From: Phocicoccus pinnipedialis
GTDB taxonomy: Bacteria > Bacillota > Bacilli > Staphylococcales > Salinicoccaceae
Length of the DNA: 64,000 bases
Direction: 5' to 3'
NCBI RefSeq assembly: GCF_903994035.1
Contig: NZ_CAJEWB010000007.1
Span: 1 to 64,000 of the forward strand
Below, in pieces: positions 17,191 through 26,964 of the stretch. The notes beneath the pieces are model-generated. The model saw only the letters and a list, made by a program, of their open reading frames with translations. It was not told the DNA's origin and did no database searches. Each line of letters starts with the position of its first letter. The first letter of the stretch is position 1. The position numbers and the translations under genes were made by a program.

Positions 17191-17946
17191 TTAAAATAGT
17201 TGAATGATAAATTGAGTTGCAGATTGTAATTTTTCTAATGCGTCGATTTGATCTTTTAGAGCGACTTGTAACAGTACAACGATACCGTTCATGATCATAT
17301 GTACCATGATAGGCACAATTAATCGTTTTGTCATCAAATATACAAAACTAAACGTATAACTCATCGCAAGATAGATGAGTATGTGTGTAAAGTCCCAATG
17401 CGCTAAAGCAAAAATTATTCCGCTGATTAGTCCTGCAAGTAAGAATGCTACACCTTTATTTATACGTGCCAGAACTTCATATAGCTCTGCAAAAATTGCT
17501 CTTCTAAATACATATTCCTCTATAATCGGACCGAGTACAACAACAAGTATAACCATATAAGGTGCGCCTAAAACCATATCTATAATACTTTCTGTATTTT
17601 CACTCTCGATTGGATTCCCAAGTAAATAGACGTTTATGAGACCCGCTACGATTTGAGAAGTGTACGCAAGAAATGTACCGCCGATTATCCAAAGAACGGT
17701 TACATATAAAGGCGATTTATTTTCACTACGTTCGAAAATATTTTTATCTTTATGTGTATTACCTAATATAATTACTGCAATCGCACCGAACACAAATGCA
17801 CCAAACTGATAAGGCATTATTTTTTCAATTAACTCAGCTTGTGTAAGATCTTGGTAGATGAAACCAAGGACCACTCCTACGGGTATAACAGCCAATTGTA
17901 CAATGATGAATGTCAATATTATAAATAAACTAAATGCTTTTCTCAT
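17191..17946 (-). CDS. CPBP family intramembrane metalloprotease, MroQ-like
   Basis: About eight membrane segments with the CPBP (Abi) motifs: E-E-Y-V-F-R-R, F-A-L-A-H-W and H-M-I-M-N-G. CPBP enzymes are glutamic/metal-dependent intramembrane proteases. It is divergent from groES-groEL, the position of mroQ in Staphylococcus aureus, where MroQ supports maturation of the Agr peptide; orthology is inferred from position and length. ATG start with AGGAGG upstream. No agr genes lie in this window. Confidence 0.85.
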   Translation of the reverse strand: MRKAFSLFIILTFIIVQLAVIPVGVVLGFIYQDLTQAELIEKIMPYQFGAFVFGAIAVIILGNTHKDKNIFERSENKSPLYVTVLWIIGGTFLAYTSQIVAGLINVYLLGNPIESENTESIIDMVLGAPYMVILVVVLGPIIEEYVFRRAIFAELYEVLARINKGVAFLLAGLISGIIFALAHWDFTHILIYLAMSYTFSFVYLMTKRLIVPIMVHMIMNGIVVLLQVALKDQIDALEKLQSATQFIIQLF

Positions 17947-18025
17947 AACGTCCTCCTAGTGAAGTCATAATGTTAGTTTACATTAAATTATAGTCACACT
18001 AAAGATAAATCTTTTCGATTGATTC

Positions 18026-18054
18026 TTGACCAATTTTGATGTATTATAAATAAT
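18026..18054 (+). promoter_or_regulatory. Promoter of groES-groEL
   Basis: TTGACC (18026-18031), a 17-base spacer, and AATAAT (18049-18054) form a near-consensus SigA promoter. The CIRCE-like dyad begins two bases after the -10. Confidence 0.65.
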
Positions 18055-18055
18055 G

Positions 18056-18082
18056 TTAGCAATACATTGTTTAGAGTGCTAA
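18056..18082. promoter_or_regulatory. CIRCE operator (HrcA site), left arm degenerate
   Basis: TTAGCAATA-N9-GAGTGCTAA: the right arm is perfect, the left differs from TTAGCACTC at two positions. Spacing (9 bases) and place between promoter and groES are canonical. Implies HrcA repression of groESL, perhaps weakened. Confidence 0.85.
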
Positions 18083-18106
18083 GACATTATTTTGGAGGGA
18101 CAACAT

Positions 18107-18391
18107 ATGCTAAGACCTTTAGGTAATAGAGTTATTGTAGATATTAGTGAAAAAGAAGAAACAACTAAAAGTGGAATCATCCTAACGGATGCATCAAAGG
18201 AAAAGCCTGTTCAAGGTAGAGTTGTTGCTGTTGGACCAGGTAACGTATTTGAAAATGGAACAGTTACACCACTTGATGTTGAAGTAGGAGAAACTGTCAT
18301 TTACTCTAAATATGCAGGAGTAGAAGTTGAGCATGATGGAAAAGATTATTTAATTTTAACAGATAATGAAATTCTAGCAGTAATTGAATAA
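18107..18391 (+). CDS. groES: Co-chaperonin GroES
   Basis: The 10-kDa lid of the GroEL chamber. The L-R-P-L-G-N-R-V-I-V start, the mobile-loop region (T-K-S-G-I-I-L) and the Y-S-K-Y-A-G motif are standard; 94 residues. The ATG at 18107 is set by GGAGGGA; an in-frame TTG at 18092 overlaps the binding site. 17 bases upstream of groEL under a shared CIRCE promoter. Confidence 0.97.
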   Translation: MLRPLGNRVIVDISEKEETTKSGIILTDASKEKPVQGRVVAVGPGNVFENGTVTPLDVEVGETVIYSKYAGVEVEHDGKDYLILTDNEILAVIE

Positions 18392-18405
18392 TTGGAGGAG
18401 TTTAA

Positions 18406-20031
<1,626 letters not shown>

Positions 20032-20040
20032 AATCATAAA

Positions 20041-20076
20041 TAAAACCTTACACCATAAGTATGGTGTAAGGTTTTA
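20041..20076. terminator. Terminator after groEL
   Basis: TAAAACCTTACACCATA and TATGGTGTAAGGTTTTA form a 17-bp perfect stem with a 2-base centre. Confidence 0.85.
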
Positions 20077-20130
20077 AATATTTAGTGATACTATATAGGT
20101 AATTTATATATCCATTAAGGAGGGCGTATA

Positions 20131-20508
20131 TTGAGACTATGGCACGAAGAGTTAATTCCATTACTTCCAAGAAATCAGTTGCTTGGTCAGCATAGAGAGT
20201 GCTGTGCGCTACGTGGTAAAGGTTGGAAAAAACCACATGCAACTGTGAACTATGTATTTGAGTACTCTCCTTATCTACTATATCAGTATCACTATTTAGT
20301 AATGAATGAAATGAAAGTAAGAGGCTATAATGTTTCTGAAGAATGGTGGGATAAGAATTATCGAGGTAAGCAAATGGCACCTTATGATTCGCTTGAAGTA
20401 GTAGAGACGGATAATCCCATTTATAAAGAACATAACACTGCATATTTAAAAGAGTGTTTAGATAATCTTAAAGAGAAACAAATTATTATTAATGTGAATG
20501 AGTCTTAA
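20131..20508 (+). CDS. Pyrimidine-dimer DNA glycosylase-like protein (TIGR02328 type)
   Basis: The start M-R-L-W-H-x-x-L-I-P-x-L-P-R-x-Q-L-L-G-Q-H-R-E-C-C-A-L-R-G and the later H-A-T-V-N-Y-V-F match the small family related to phage T4 endonuclease V by fold (PF03013). Whether these proteins cut at pyrimidine dimers is not established for this subgroup. 125 residues, TTG start 6 bases after AAGGAGGG, own terminator. Monocistronic. Confidence 0.8.
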   Translation: MRLWHEELIPLLPRNQLLGQHRECCALRGKGWKKPHATVNYVFEYSPYLLYQYHYLVMNEMKVRGYNVSEEWWDKNYRGKQMAPYDSLEVVETDNPIYKEHNTAYLKECLDNLKEKQIIINVNES

Positions 20509-20550
20509 AAAACACCCACCCCGTTTGCATGACGGAGTGGGTGTTTTTGT
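20507..20550. terminator. Bidirectional terminator
   Basis: AAACACCCACCCCGT / ACGGAGTGGGTGTTT stem with a T run on the right and an A run on the left; serves the glycosylase-like gene and the convergent 66-residue gene. Confidence 0.85.
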
Positions 20551-20557
20551 TAGGTGT

Positions 20558-20758
20558 TTATAGATGTTCTGTTTCTATATTTGGATCTTTGTTAGAAAGA
20601 ATATTAGAAGCATGGTCATTGCGGCTTTTATGATTCTTCTTAATTACATAGTACTTCTCAGCACCCAAGCCACCTTCATCAATCATGTTTGAAATAGCAT
20701 CTTTTCTAGGTTCATTTGTTTTATCAATCACAAACGCTTGCTTTTTATTTTTATCCAT
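20558..20758 (-). CDS. Small hydrophilic protein of unknown function
   Basis: 66 residues, rich in K, N, D and E, no membrane segment or signal peptide. I do not recognise a family. It is supported by GGAGGGA ahead of the ATG and by ending at a shared terminator. Isolated between convergent and non-coding sequence. Confidence 0.65.
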   Translation of the reverse strand: MDKNKKQAFVIDKTNEPRKDAISNMIDEGGLGAEKYYVIKKNHKSRNDHASNILSNKDPNIETEHL

Positions 20759-21166
20759 AGAAATCCCTCCGAATTCATTGGATATCTAATAACGGAACGA
20801 ATACTCAGAACATCTTTAGTAGAAGGTATAGTCTATTCAATAACAAAATACCCTATTTATGCTTAAGCAAAACATTATGTGTCTTTATTTTTACCTAAGC
20901 CATTTTCAGTTATATCCTAATCATTGTGAAAACACCTCACTTAGCTAGTCCTAGCACCTTTGTAGAATTTATACGAATTCTCGATTAGCTTTCCTTTTGA
21001 AGTCCTTGGTCTCCATCAATATTCTTAGTATATATAAAGTCTGTAAACAGAAACGCAGCCGGTAAGCATATACCTCACGGTATCTGTCTATCGGCTGCGT
21101 TAGGGTTTTTAGGGTTGCAGTTGGTTCACACCAAAAGGAACTTTGGAATAAAAACCGTTATTTCAA
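20759..21166. other. Gene-free stretch with one promoter-hairpin unit
   Basis: No ORF with a ribosome binding site. The only structured element is at 21006-21111 (listed separately). The rest is AT-rich sequence containing EcoRI-like GAATTC dyads and nothing I can interpret. Confidence 0.5.
21006..21111 (+). ncRNA. Candidate small RNA (promoter plus intrinsic terminator)
   Basis: TTGGTC (21006-21011), a 17-base spacer and TATATA (21029-21034) predict a start near 21041. About 10 bases later a 10-bp perfect stem (AACGCAGCCG 21052-21061 / CGGCTGCGTT 21092-21101) encloses an inner ATACC/GGTAT hairpin and is followed by AGGGTTTTT. The product would be about 70 nt, nearly all structured, with no reading frame. 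Confidence 0.35.
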
Positions 21167-21397
21167 TTATAAATCTCTTTTTGTATTGTTTACGTGTGGG
21201 CGATTACCAATATAACCAAAAAGTTTGAGGCAATAGAGAGCTGATACACCTACTAAAACATAAACGATTTTAGCAAGGATAGAATCTTGACCACCGAAAA
21301 TTGTTGCGACAAGATCAAATTCGAATAAACCTACGAGTAGCCAATTTAAGCCACCAACTACTAAAAGTATTAATGCAGTACTATCTAAAATTTTCAT
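21167..21397 (-). CDS. DUF378 family small membrane protein (YuzA-like)
   Basis: 76 residues, two membrane helices; the D-x-x-A-L-I-L-L-V-V-G-G-L-N-W-L-L-V-G-L-F pattern followed by D-L-V-A-x-I-F-G is diagnostic of DUF378. Function unknown. ATG start with TAGGAGAT upstream. Monocistronic. Confidence 0.85.
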   Translation of the reverse strand: MKILDSTALILLVVGGLNWLLVGLFEFDLVATIFGGQDSILAKIVYVLVGVSALYCLKLFGYIGNRPHVNNTKRDL

Positions 21398-21720
21398 AAT
21401 ATATCTCCTAAGACTAATTTATTTGTTATTACTTAATTCCCCAATACCTCAATACTCAAACATTAATGAATAAACGCGAGAATGGTAAAGGTGGTACTCA
21501 ATCAAAACATGCAAACCATAATTCAATTGCAGATGTTAAAAATACACAAACATTAGAAGTTTTACCAAAATTAAAAGTGTGCTAAGAAATTTTGATTGTA
21601 ATTTTGATTGTAAAGATATTAAGGTTATTGTTGAAATGTTCTTTACAATCACGTTTTGTGAAATAGCCTTAAAAATCCATTATATTATTAAGGAAGGACA
21701 AATTTTAGGAGTGTTAGTTT
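21398..21720. promoter_or_regulatory. Intergenic region with tandem and inverted operator-like repeats
   Basis: TTTTGATTGTAA is repeated in tandem at 21590-21601 and 21602-21613, and the same core occurs inverted as CTTTACAATCA at 21641-21651. The oxidoreductase promoter (-35 TTGTGA 21656-21661, -10 TATATT near 21681) follows, so a regulator binding TGATTGTAA could control it. A 39-codon frame at 21466-21585 has no ribosome binding site and is not called. Confidence 0.5.
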
Positions 21721-22653
21721 ATGAAAGCTATCGTTATAGAACAATATGGTGATGTAGATCAGCTTATTGAAAAAGAGTTTCCTGAACCAGTAATAAAAGA
21801 AAACCAAGTATTAATAGAAATGCATGCCACTTCAATCAACCCAATTGATTGGAAAATTCGTGCCGGTTATATGAAAGACTATATGCCGGTCGAATTCCCA
21901 CTTATATTAGGATGGGATGCAGCGGGAGTTGTTGTAGAAGTAGGTACAAAGGTAACTAATTTTAAAGTTGGAGATGAGGTATTTGCACGTCCAGCAACTG
22001 AGAATGGCACGTATGCAGAGTATGTCGCAGTGGATGAAAACTTAGTTGCTTTAAAGCCAACAAATATTAGCTTTGAAGAAGCCGCTTCAGTACCTTTAGC
22101 AGGACTCACTGCATGGCAATGCCTAGTGGATTTCGGTTCAGTAAAAGAAGGAGATACAGTTTTAATTCACGCAGGTTCTGGAGGTGTGGGTAGCCTTGGT
22201 ATTCAGATTGCAAAAAGTTTAGGTGCACATGTGCTGTCTACTGCTAGTGGCAAAAATGAAGCATTTTTAAAATCACTTGGCGTAGATACGTTCATTAATT
22301 ATGAAACGACAGATTTTACAGATGTTGCTAAAGATGTTGATTTAGTAGTGGATACTATGGGTGGAGAAATTCTAGAGAAAAGTCTTAGCGTTGTTAAAAA
22401 AGGTGGAAAGCTTGTATCTATTGCTGGTCAGCCTAATCAAGAAGCAGCAAGAGCGAACGGAATTACTGCAGAGTCTCTATGGCTAAAGCCTAATGGTAAA
22501 CAACTAGCTGAACTCGGTGCGCTATTGGAATCAGGTGAGGTTAAAACACATATCGGTCATACATTCTCATTAACTGAAGAAGGACTGAGAGAGGCACATG
22601 CATTAAGTGCCACGCACCATGCTAAAGGAAAAATTGTAATTAAAGTAAAATAA
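21721..22653 (+). CDS. NADP-dependent quinone oxidoreductase / zinc-less MDR alcohol dehydrogenase
   Basis: Medium-chain dehydrogenase/reductase of the QOR type: GroES-like N-terminal half with S-I-N-P-I-D-W-K-I-R and G-W-D-A-A-G-V-V, then a Rossmann domain with H-A-G-S-G-G-V-G-S-L-G-I-Q near residues 146-158. The cysteine and histidine ligands of zinc enzymes are absent. 310 residues, ATG start with GGAGTG upstream. Possible role in quinone or electrophile detoxification, which fits an inducible operator region upstream. Confidence 0.88.
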   Translation: MKAIVIEQYGDVDQLIEKEFPEPVIKENQVLIEMHATSINPIDWKIRAGYMKDYMPVEFPLILGWDAAGVVVEVGTKVTNFKVGDEVFARPATENGTYAEYVAVDENLVALKPTNISFEEAASVPLAGLTAWQCLVDFGSVKEGDTVLIHAGSGGVGSLGIQIAKSLGAHVLSTASGKNEAFLKSLGVDTFINYETTDFTDVAKDVDLVVDTMGGEILEKSLSVVKKGGKLVSIAGQPNQEAARANGITAESLWLKPNGKQLAELGALLESGEVKTHIGHTFSLTEEGLREAHALSATHHAKGKIVIKVK

Positions 22654-22661
22654 TTAAATAT

Positions 22662-22731
22662 ATGAGGGTTAACTGTATTTATTCTCTTTAGGAATAAGGT
22701 GTTTACTTTGCATGAACCCATATATTTTATC
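22662..22731 (+). other. Structured intergenic RNA element or weak terminator
   Basis: AAATATATG and GGGTT just after the oxidoreductase can pair with AACCC and ATATATTT near 22713-22727, enclosing a perfect TTATTC/GAATAA hairpin. No proper T run follows. Could be an inefficient terminator or a multi-stem leader. Confidence 0.3.
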
Positions 22732-22762
22732 TTATCTATGATATATATTAATAGATAAGATA
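22728..22762. promoter_or_regulatory. 12-bp inverted repeat upstream of the HrtB-like gene
   Basis: TATCTTATCTAT (22728-22739) and ATAGATAAGATA (22751-22762) are perfect complements with an 11-base centre, 22 bases before the permease start and touching the -10-like TATTAT. Looks like a repressor operator; it does not resemble the HssR direct repeat. Confidence 0.55.
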
Positions 22763-22784
22763 TTATAAGAAAGGTAGTCGATCT

Positions 22785-23852
22785 ATGTTTTTAGCATGGA
22801 ATGAAATTAAGAAAAACAAACTCCGATTCATTTTAATTATTGGAGTGTTAATGCTTGTTTCTTATCTCGTATTCTTTTTATCTGGTCTTGCAACAGGTTT
22901 AAAGGATTTAAATAGAGAATCTGTTGATAAGTGGCAAGCGGATGGAATCATCCTAACTGAGGAGTCAGATAAGAGCCTCCTACAGTCTTCAATGAATCTA
23001 GATCAAGTGAAGGAAGTAAATGCAGATGAAAGTGCTGTTCTTGGACAAATCAGTGCAATCGCTAGGGAAGGCGATAAGAAAGCAAACATCGCACTTTTTG
23101 GTATTCGTAAAAATGAATTTTTAATGCCAAATGTGGTTGAGGGAAAAGCGTTTAGTAAAGAGAAAGAAGTCGTAGCAAGTGACGCTCTAAAAGAAGAAGG
23201 GTTTAAGCTGGGCGATACGCTTGAGTTATCTTCATCTGAAGAAAAGCTTAAGATTGTTGGGTTTACAAACAATGCTCGTTTTAATGCGGCGCCTGTTTTG
23301 TATGCGAATTTAGAAACGTTCCAAGAAATTAAGTTTGGTAAGGGACAAAATTCAAACATGGAAGAACAAATTAATGCAATCGTTGTACGTGGTAACATTA
23401 AAAATAGTGTTTCTGATAAGGATCTAGAAGTCATTGAAATTGAAACATTTATAGAAAATCTACCCGGATACACTGAACAGAACTTGACGTTAACGTTTAT
23501 GATCTATTTCTTGTTTATTATCTCGTCAGTAATTGTGGCGATTTTCCTATACGTGTTAACGGTACAAAAAATTAGCATGTTTGGTCTCATGAAAGCACAA
23601 GGGATATCTAACTTGTATCTTGCAAAATCTGTGATTGCTCAGACATTTATTTTGGCATTCTTAGGTGTAGCTGTTGGATTTATCTTAACACTATTAACTG
23701 GCCAATTTTTACCCGCAGCAGTGCCTGTGTCATTTGATATTGTTACGATGCTTTTATATGGTATCGTTCTAATTGTTGTTGCAATTCTCGGGGCTGTATT
23801 CTCAGTCCTTACAATATTTAAGATTGATCCATTGAAAGCGATAGGGGGATAA
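22785..23852 (+). CDS. HrtB-like ABC transporter permease (FtsX fold)
   Basis: MacB/FtsX-type topology: one N-terminal helix, a ~190-residue extracytoplasmic domain, three C-terminal helices, ending I-D-P-L-K-A-I-G-G. Length (355) and layout match HrtB, the haem-efflux permease of staphylococci, but the substrate cannot be read from sequence. ATG start after AAAGG. Forms a pair with the ATPase that starts 4 bases after its stop. Confidence 0.82.
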   Translation: MFLAWNEIKKNKLRFILIIGVLMLVSYLVFFLSGLATGLKDLNRESVDKWQADGIILTEESDKSLLQSSMNLDQVKEVNADESAVLGQISAIAREGDKKANIALFGIRKNEFLMPNVVEGKAFSKEKEVVASDALKEEGFKLGDTLELSSSEEKLKIVGFTNNARFNAAPVLYANLETFQEIKFGKGQNSNMEEQINAIVVRGNIKNSVSDKDLEVIEIETFIENLPGYTEQNLTLTFMIYFLFIISSVIVAIFLYVLTVQKISMFGLMKAQGISNLYLAKSVIAQTFILAFLGVAVGFILTLLTGQFLPAAVPVSFDIVTMLLYGIVLIVVAILGAVFSVLTIFKIDPLKAIGG

Positions 23853-23855
23853 TTG

Positions 23856-24527
23856 ATGTCTGTTCTAGAGTTAAAAAATGTTAATAAAACGTTCGGTAAA
23901 GGTCACAAAAAAGTAGAAGCTTTAAAAAGCACAAGTTTTACAGCTGAAAAGGGAGAAGTCATTGCAATTATTGGGCCTTCTGGTTCTGGTAAAAGTACCT
24001 TTTTGACTATCGTAGGCGGACTACTGTCTCCAAGTGAAGGGAACGTCATCATAAACGGCTCATCACTTACTGACTTAAGTGAGAAAAAACGCTCTAAAGT
24101 ACGTTTAAATGAAATCGGATTTGTTTTACAAGCATCTAATTTAATACCTTTCCTCACTGTCGAAAAGCAATTTAAATTACTTGATAAAGTTAAGAAAAAT
24201 AATATGACACCGGAAGAATTGAAGGTGCTCTATGAAGACTTAGGTATTGAGGATTTAAAAAATAAATACCCGAGTGACCTGTCAGGGGGAGAAAAACAAA
24301 GAGTTGCGATAGCAAAAGCGCTTTATAGTAATCCTTCGCTCATACTCGCAGATGAACCAACCGCATCTCTTGATTCAGATCGCGCATTTGAAGTAATGGC
24401 ACTCCTGAGAAATGAAACGAAAAATAAAAATACAACGACAATCGTTGTAACACATGACACAAGACTAATCGGATATTGCGATCGTGTTTTTAAGATGAAT
24501 GATGGAGAATTACGACTAGAGTCATAA
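23856..24527 (+). CDS. HrtA/LolD-type ABC transporter ATPase
   Basis: Walker A G-P-S-G-S-G-K-S-T near residues 38-46, signature L-S-G-G-E-K-Q-R, Walker B I-L-A-D-E-P-T. Typical 223 residues for the MacB/LolD/HrtA ATPase class. I prefer ATG 23856 (7 bases after GGGGG) over TTG 23853. Partner of the upstream permease; ends before a shared terminator. Confidence 0.88.
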   Translation: MSVLELKNVNKTFGKGHKKVEALKSTSFTAEKGEVIAIIGPSGSGKSTFLTIVGGLLSPSEGNVIINGSSLTDLSEKKRSKVRLNEIGFVLQASNLIPFLTVEKQFKLLDKVKKNNMTPEELKVLYEDLGIEDLKNKYPSDLSGGEKQRVAIAKALYSNPSLILADEPTASLDSDRAFEVMALLRNETKNKNTTTIVVTHDTRLIGYCDRVFKMNDGELRLES

Positions 24528-24539
24528 AAAGAAGTATTA

Positions 24540-24577
24540 AAAAAGAGTACACATTGTAAACGTGTACTCTTTTTTTA
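24540..24577. terminator. Bidirectional terminator
   Basis: AAAGAGTACAC / GTGTACTCTTT stem with A and T runs on either side, between the HrtA-like gene and the convergent NRDE gene. Confidence 0.85.
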
Positions 24578-25339
24578 TGCTTCACCTATTTTAAATTTAA
24601 ATTCTGTATCAAAATCAAAAGTACCACGTGTATATGTACGCTCTAAGAAGTGAGCGAAACCGTCGTGCGTAATCAATATGACAGTGCTACATCGTGTTCC
24701 ATATTCCATATCTTGAAGCTCTATAAATTGACTGGATAAAGCATATTCTAGCGCTTTATCTATACCTGTATTTTGACGATGGCTATGTGTCTTTTTACTT
24801 GATGATAATAGACGAAGTAATGTGGCTTTGTCTTCTTCTATGTCTCCTGAAAGGCGATCAAGCGTATGTTTACCATGCTGTACTTTCGCCCATGGTGTAT
24901 TTAGGAAAGCATTAGATACACCGTGCGTATTTTCAGATAATATTTCAATCTGATTGTCGTAATTATTCATATAGTAGAGGCTGTCTAAATCACCAAGAAT
25001 GACATTAAAACCTCCATATTTAGAACTTTCTGTTCTTAACTGTGCTAAAAACGATTTAGCATCACTTTCAGAGCGTAAAAAATCAAGAACGATATCCCCA
25101 CGGGATAAGGGAGATTTCTTCGTCATTTCCTCAACATTTCTAATGTTTGTGATCATAGCGATGCGCCCCGTTTTAGTTATTCCAAGCCAAGTCCCCCCAC
25201 GATGTGCATCCGTACCATGAAGAATATTGCCATGTATTCTTGCAGGATATGCTGGTCTGTTATAAGACTCATCTCTGTTCGCTGCGATAGCTAATATATA
25301 ATTTGGATCGTTATTTATTTTAAAATTAATGACGCACAT
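24575..25339 (-). CDS. NRDE (TANGO2) family protein
   Basis: Starts M-C-V-I-N-F and contains the defining N-R-D-E (residues 20-23) plus G-G-T-W-L-G and the later C-S-T-V-I-L. Cys2 is in the position of an N-terminal nucleophile. Family function is uncertain; eukaryotic TANGO2 has been linked to haem or lipid handling. The start at 25339 follows GGAGATT; the open frame extends upstream through the neighbouring gene without relevance. Overlaps the pseudouridine synthase by 14 bases. Confidence 0.85.
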   Translation of the reverse strand: MCVINFKINNDPNYILAIAANRDESYNRPAYPARIHGNILHGTDAHRGGTWLGITKTGRIAMITNIRNVEEMTKKSPLSRGDIVLDFLRSESDAKSFLAQLRTESSKYGGFNVILGDLDSLYYMNNYDNQIEILSENTHGVSNAFLNTPWAKVQHGKHTLDRLSGDIEEDKATLLRLLSSSKKTHSHRQNTGIDKALEYALSSQFIELQDMEYGTRCSTVILITHDGFAHFLERTYTRGTFDFDTEFKFKIGEA

Positions 25340-26018
25340 TTTTAATCTCCATATTAAATAAATTCCAAGGATGAATCTTTGGGGGATTTGCAGAGTTATG
25401 GATGATTCTATCTTGCGTTGGGTGTTTATAATTGAGTTCATTCGCAAAAAGTGCTAGCTGATCTCCAACCTTATTCACACCTTGCCCATAGCGTTGATCA
25501 CCATAAAGAGGGTGACCGAGATGTGCGAATTGTACGCGTATTTGATGGGAGCGTCCTGTTTCTAGTTTAACTGATACAAGAGAAAAATCGTCTGCGTTCT
25601 TTATTACCTGATAATGTAAGACGGCTTTTTTTGCACCTGTTTTATTTCTATGTACCACAGAAGATGTATTTGTATTTTGGTCTTTAAATAAGTAGTCTGT
25701 TAGAGTACCATTATTTTTTAGATTTCCGTGAACAACTGCTAAGTATCCTCGTTCTATTTGTTTCAGACGTAGCGCGTTTGATAACCGGCTTGCTGCTTTA
25801 GATGTTTTTGCAAATACCACGAGACCACCAGTAGGGCGGTCCAGTCTATGAACGAGTCCTAAATACACGTTGCCTGGTTTATTGTATTTATTTTTGATGT
25901 ATTCTTTAACTAAATTGAGTAAATCCTTGTCCTGAGATGAATCTTCTTGAACGGGGATATTGACTGGTTTTTCAACAACAATCGTATGATTGTCTTCATA
26001 TAGTATATTTAATTTCAT
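25326..26018 (-). CDS. RluA-family pseudouridine synthase
   Basis: Catalytic motif H-R-L-D-R-P-T-G-G with Asp60, plus G-R-S-H-Q-I-R-V-Q-F near residue 165. There is no S4 RNA-binding domain, and at 230 residues it belongs to the short RluA class; the RNA target (rRNA or tRNA) cannot be deduced. ATG start with GAGGTT upstream. Confidence 0.9.
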   Translation of the reverse strand: MKLNILYEDNHTIVVEKPVNIPVQEDSSQDKDLLNLVKEYIKNKYNKPGNVYLGLVHRLDRPTGGLVVFAKTSKAASRLSNALRLKQIERGYLAVVHGNLKNNGTLTDYLFKDQNTNTSSVVHRNKTGAKKAVLHYQVIKNADDFSLVSVKLETGRSHQIRVQFAHLGHPLYGDQRYGQGVNKVGDQLALFANELNYKHPTQDRIIHNSANPPKIHPWNLFNMEIKNVRH

Positions 26019-26027
26019 AATAACCTC

Positions 26028-26063
26028 AAAAAAACGTAGTGCTTATATTGTAGCACTACGTTC
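26028..26063 (-). terminator. Terminator of fda
   Basis: On the minus strand AACGTAGTGC and GCACTACGTT form a 10-bp stem followed by a run of T, directly upstream of the pseudouridine synthase gene. Confidence 0.8.
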
Positions 26064-26079
26064 GAATTAATTCTAAATC

Positions 26080-26964
26080 TTAATTTTTATTTACCGATGC
26101 ATCGTAGATAGATTCAATTGATTTCTTTAAATCGGCATTGAACTCATCATCTGATTGATTTGCAGATAAACCTTCAGTTAGTGCACGTGAGAAGCTTGCT
26201 AAAATACCGTTGTTTTTCTTAAGTAATGCATTTGCTTCGTCTCTCGTGTAACCCCCTGATAAAGCAACAACACGAATCACTCGTGGATGATTTACAAGAT
26301 CTTCGTAAAGATTTGCTTCAGTTGGGATTGTTAATTTAAGCATCACATCTTCGCCTTCAGAAAGTGCATCTAAATGAGATAACATTTCTTTGTTTAAGAA
26401 TGTTTCAATTTCTTCTTTATCAGTTGAATTAATATTCACTTCAGGTTCAATGATTGGCACTAAACCTTTTGCTAAGATTTTTTTACCAAATTCAAACTGT
26501 TGGTCAACAACTGCTTTGATGCCTGCTTCATTGAAGCTATTGATTACAGAACGCATCTTAGTTCCAAAAATGTTTCTTTCATTTGCACGATCAAGTAGTG
26601 CATCGAGTTCAGGCATATCCTTCATGAGTTGAACCCCGTTTTCTTCATCAGCAAGACCTTTGTCTACTTTTAAGAATGGAACAACATCTTTTTCGATTAA
26701 ATAGTCAGCAGTGTATTTACCGTCAACCTCTCGGTCCATCGTTTGTTCGAATAAAATAGCCCCTAAAATGTGTTCACCTGTAAAGTATGGAGCAGTAACG
26801 ATACGTGTTCTCATCTCGTGAACAAGATCAAACATCTCATCTTCATTATTATACTGGTCTTCATTTACACCATATAATTTAAGTGCTTTTGGTGTTGAAC
26901 CACCACTTTGGTCTAATGCAGCGATAAACCCTTTGCCATTTTTAACTTTTTCTAGCTGTGACAT
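26080..26964 (-). CDS. fda: Class I fructose-bisphosphate aldolase
   Basis: Glycolytic/gluconeogenic cleavage of fructose-1,6-bisphosphate through a Schiff base. The sequence follows the staphylococcal FdaA pattern closely: [16 protein letters not shown] at 11-26, [18 protein letters not shown] and the M-L-K-L-T-I-P lysine strand near 212. ATG 26964 gives 294 residues; upstream open frame is not expected to be translated. A GGGAGTG site lies 11 bases before it. Monocistronic with its own terminator. Confidence 0.95.
   Translation of the reverse strand: MSQLEKVKNGKGFIAALDQSGGSTPKALKLYGVNEDQYNNEDEMFDLVHEMRTRIVTAPYFTGEHILGAILFEQTMDREVDGKYTADYLIEKDVVPFLKVDKGLADEENGVQLMKDMPELDALLDRANERNIFGTKMRSVINSFNEAGIKAVVDQQFEFGKKILAKGLVPIIEPEVNINSTDKEEIETFLNKEMLSHLDALSEGEDVMLKLTIPTEANLYEDLVNHPRVIRVVALSGGYTRDEANALLKKNNGILASFSRALTEGLSANQSDDEFNADLKKSIESIYDASVNKN

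Noticed and set aside
21466-21585. 39-codon frame with a G-K-G-G motif
   Set aside because: No ribosome binding site or promoter; could be the remnant of a gene but cannot be supported.
22654-22784. HssR haem-response direct repeat before the HrtB-like gene
   Set aside because: The GTTCATATT direct repeat is not found; the only structure is the 12-bp inverted repeat.
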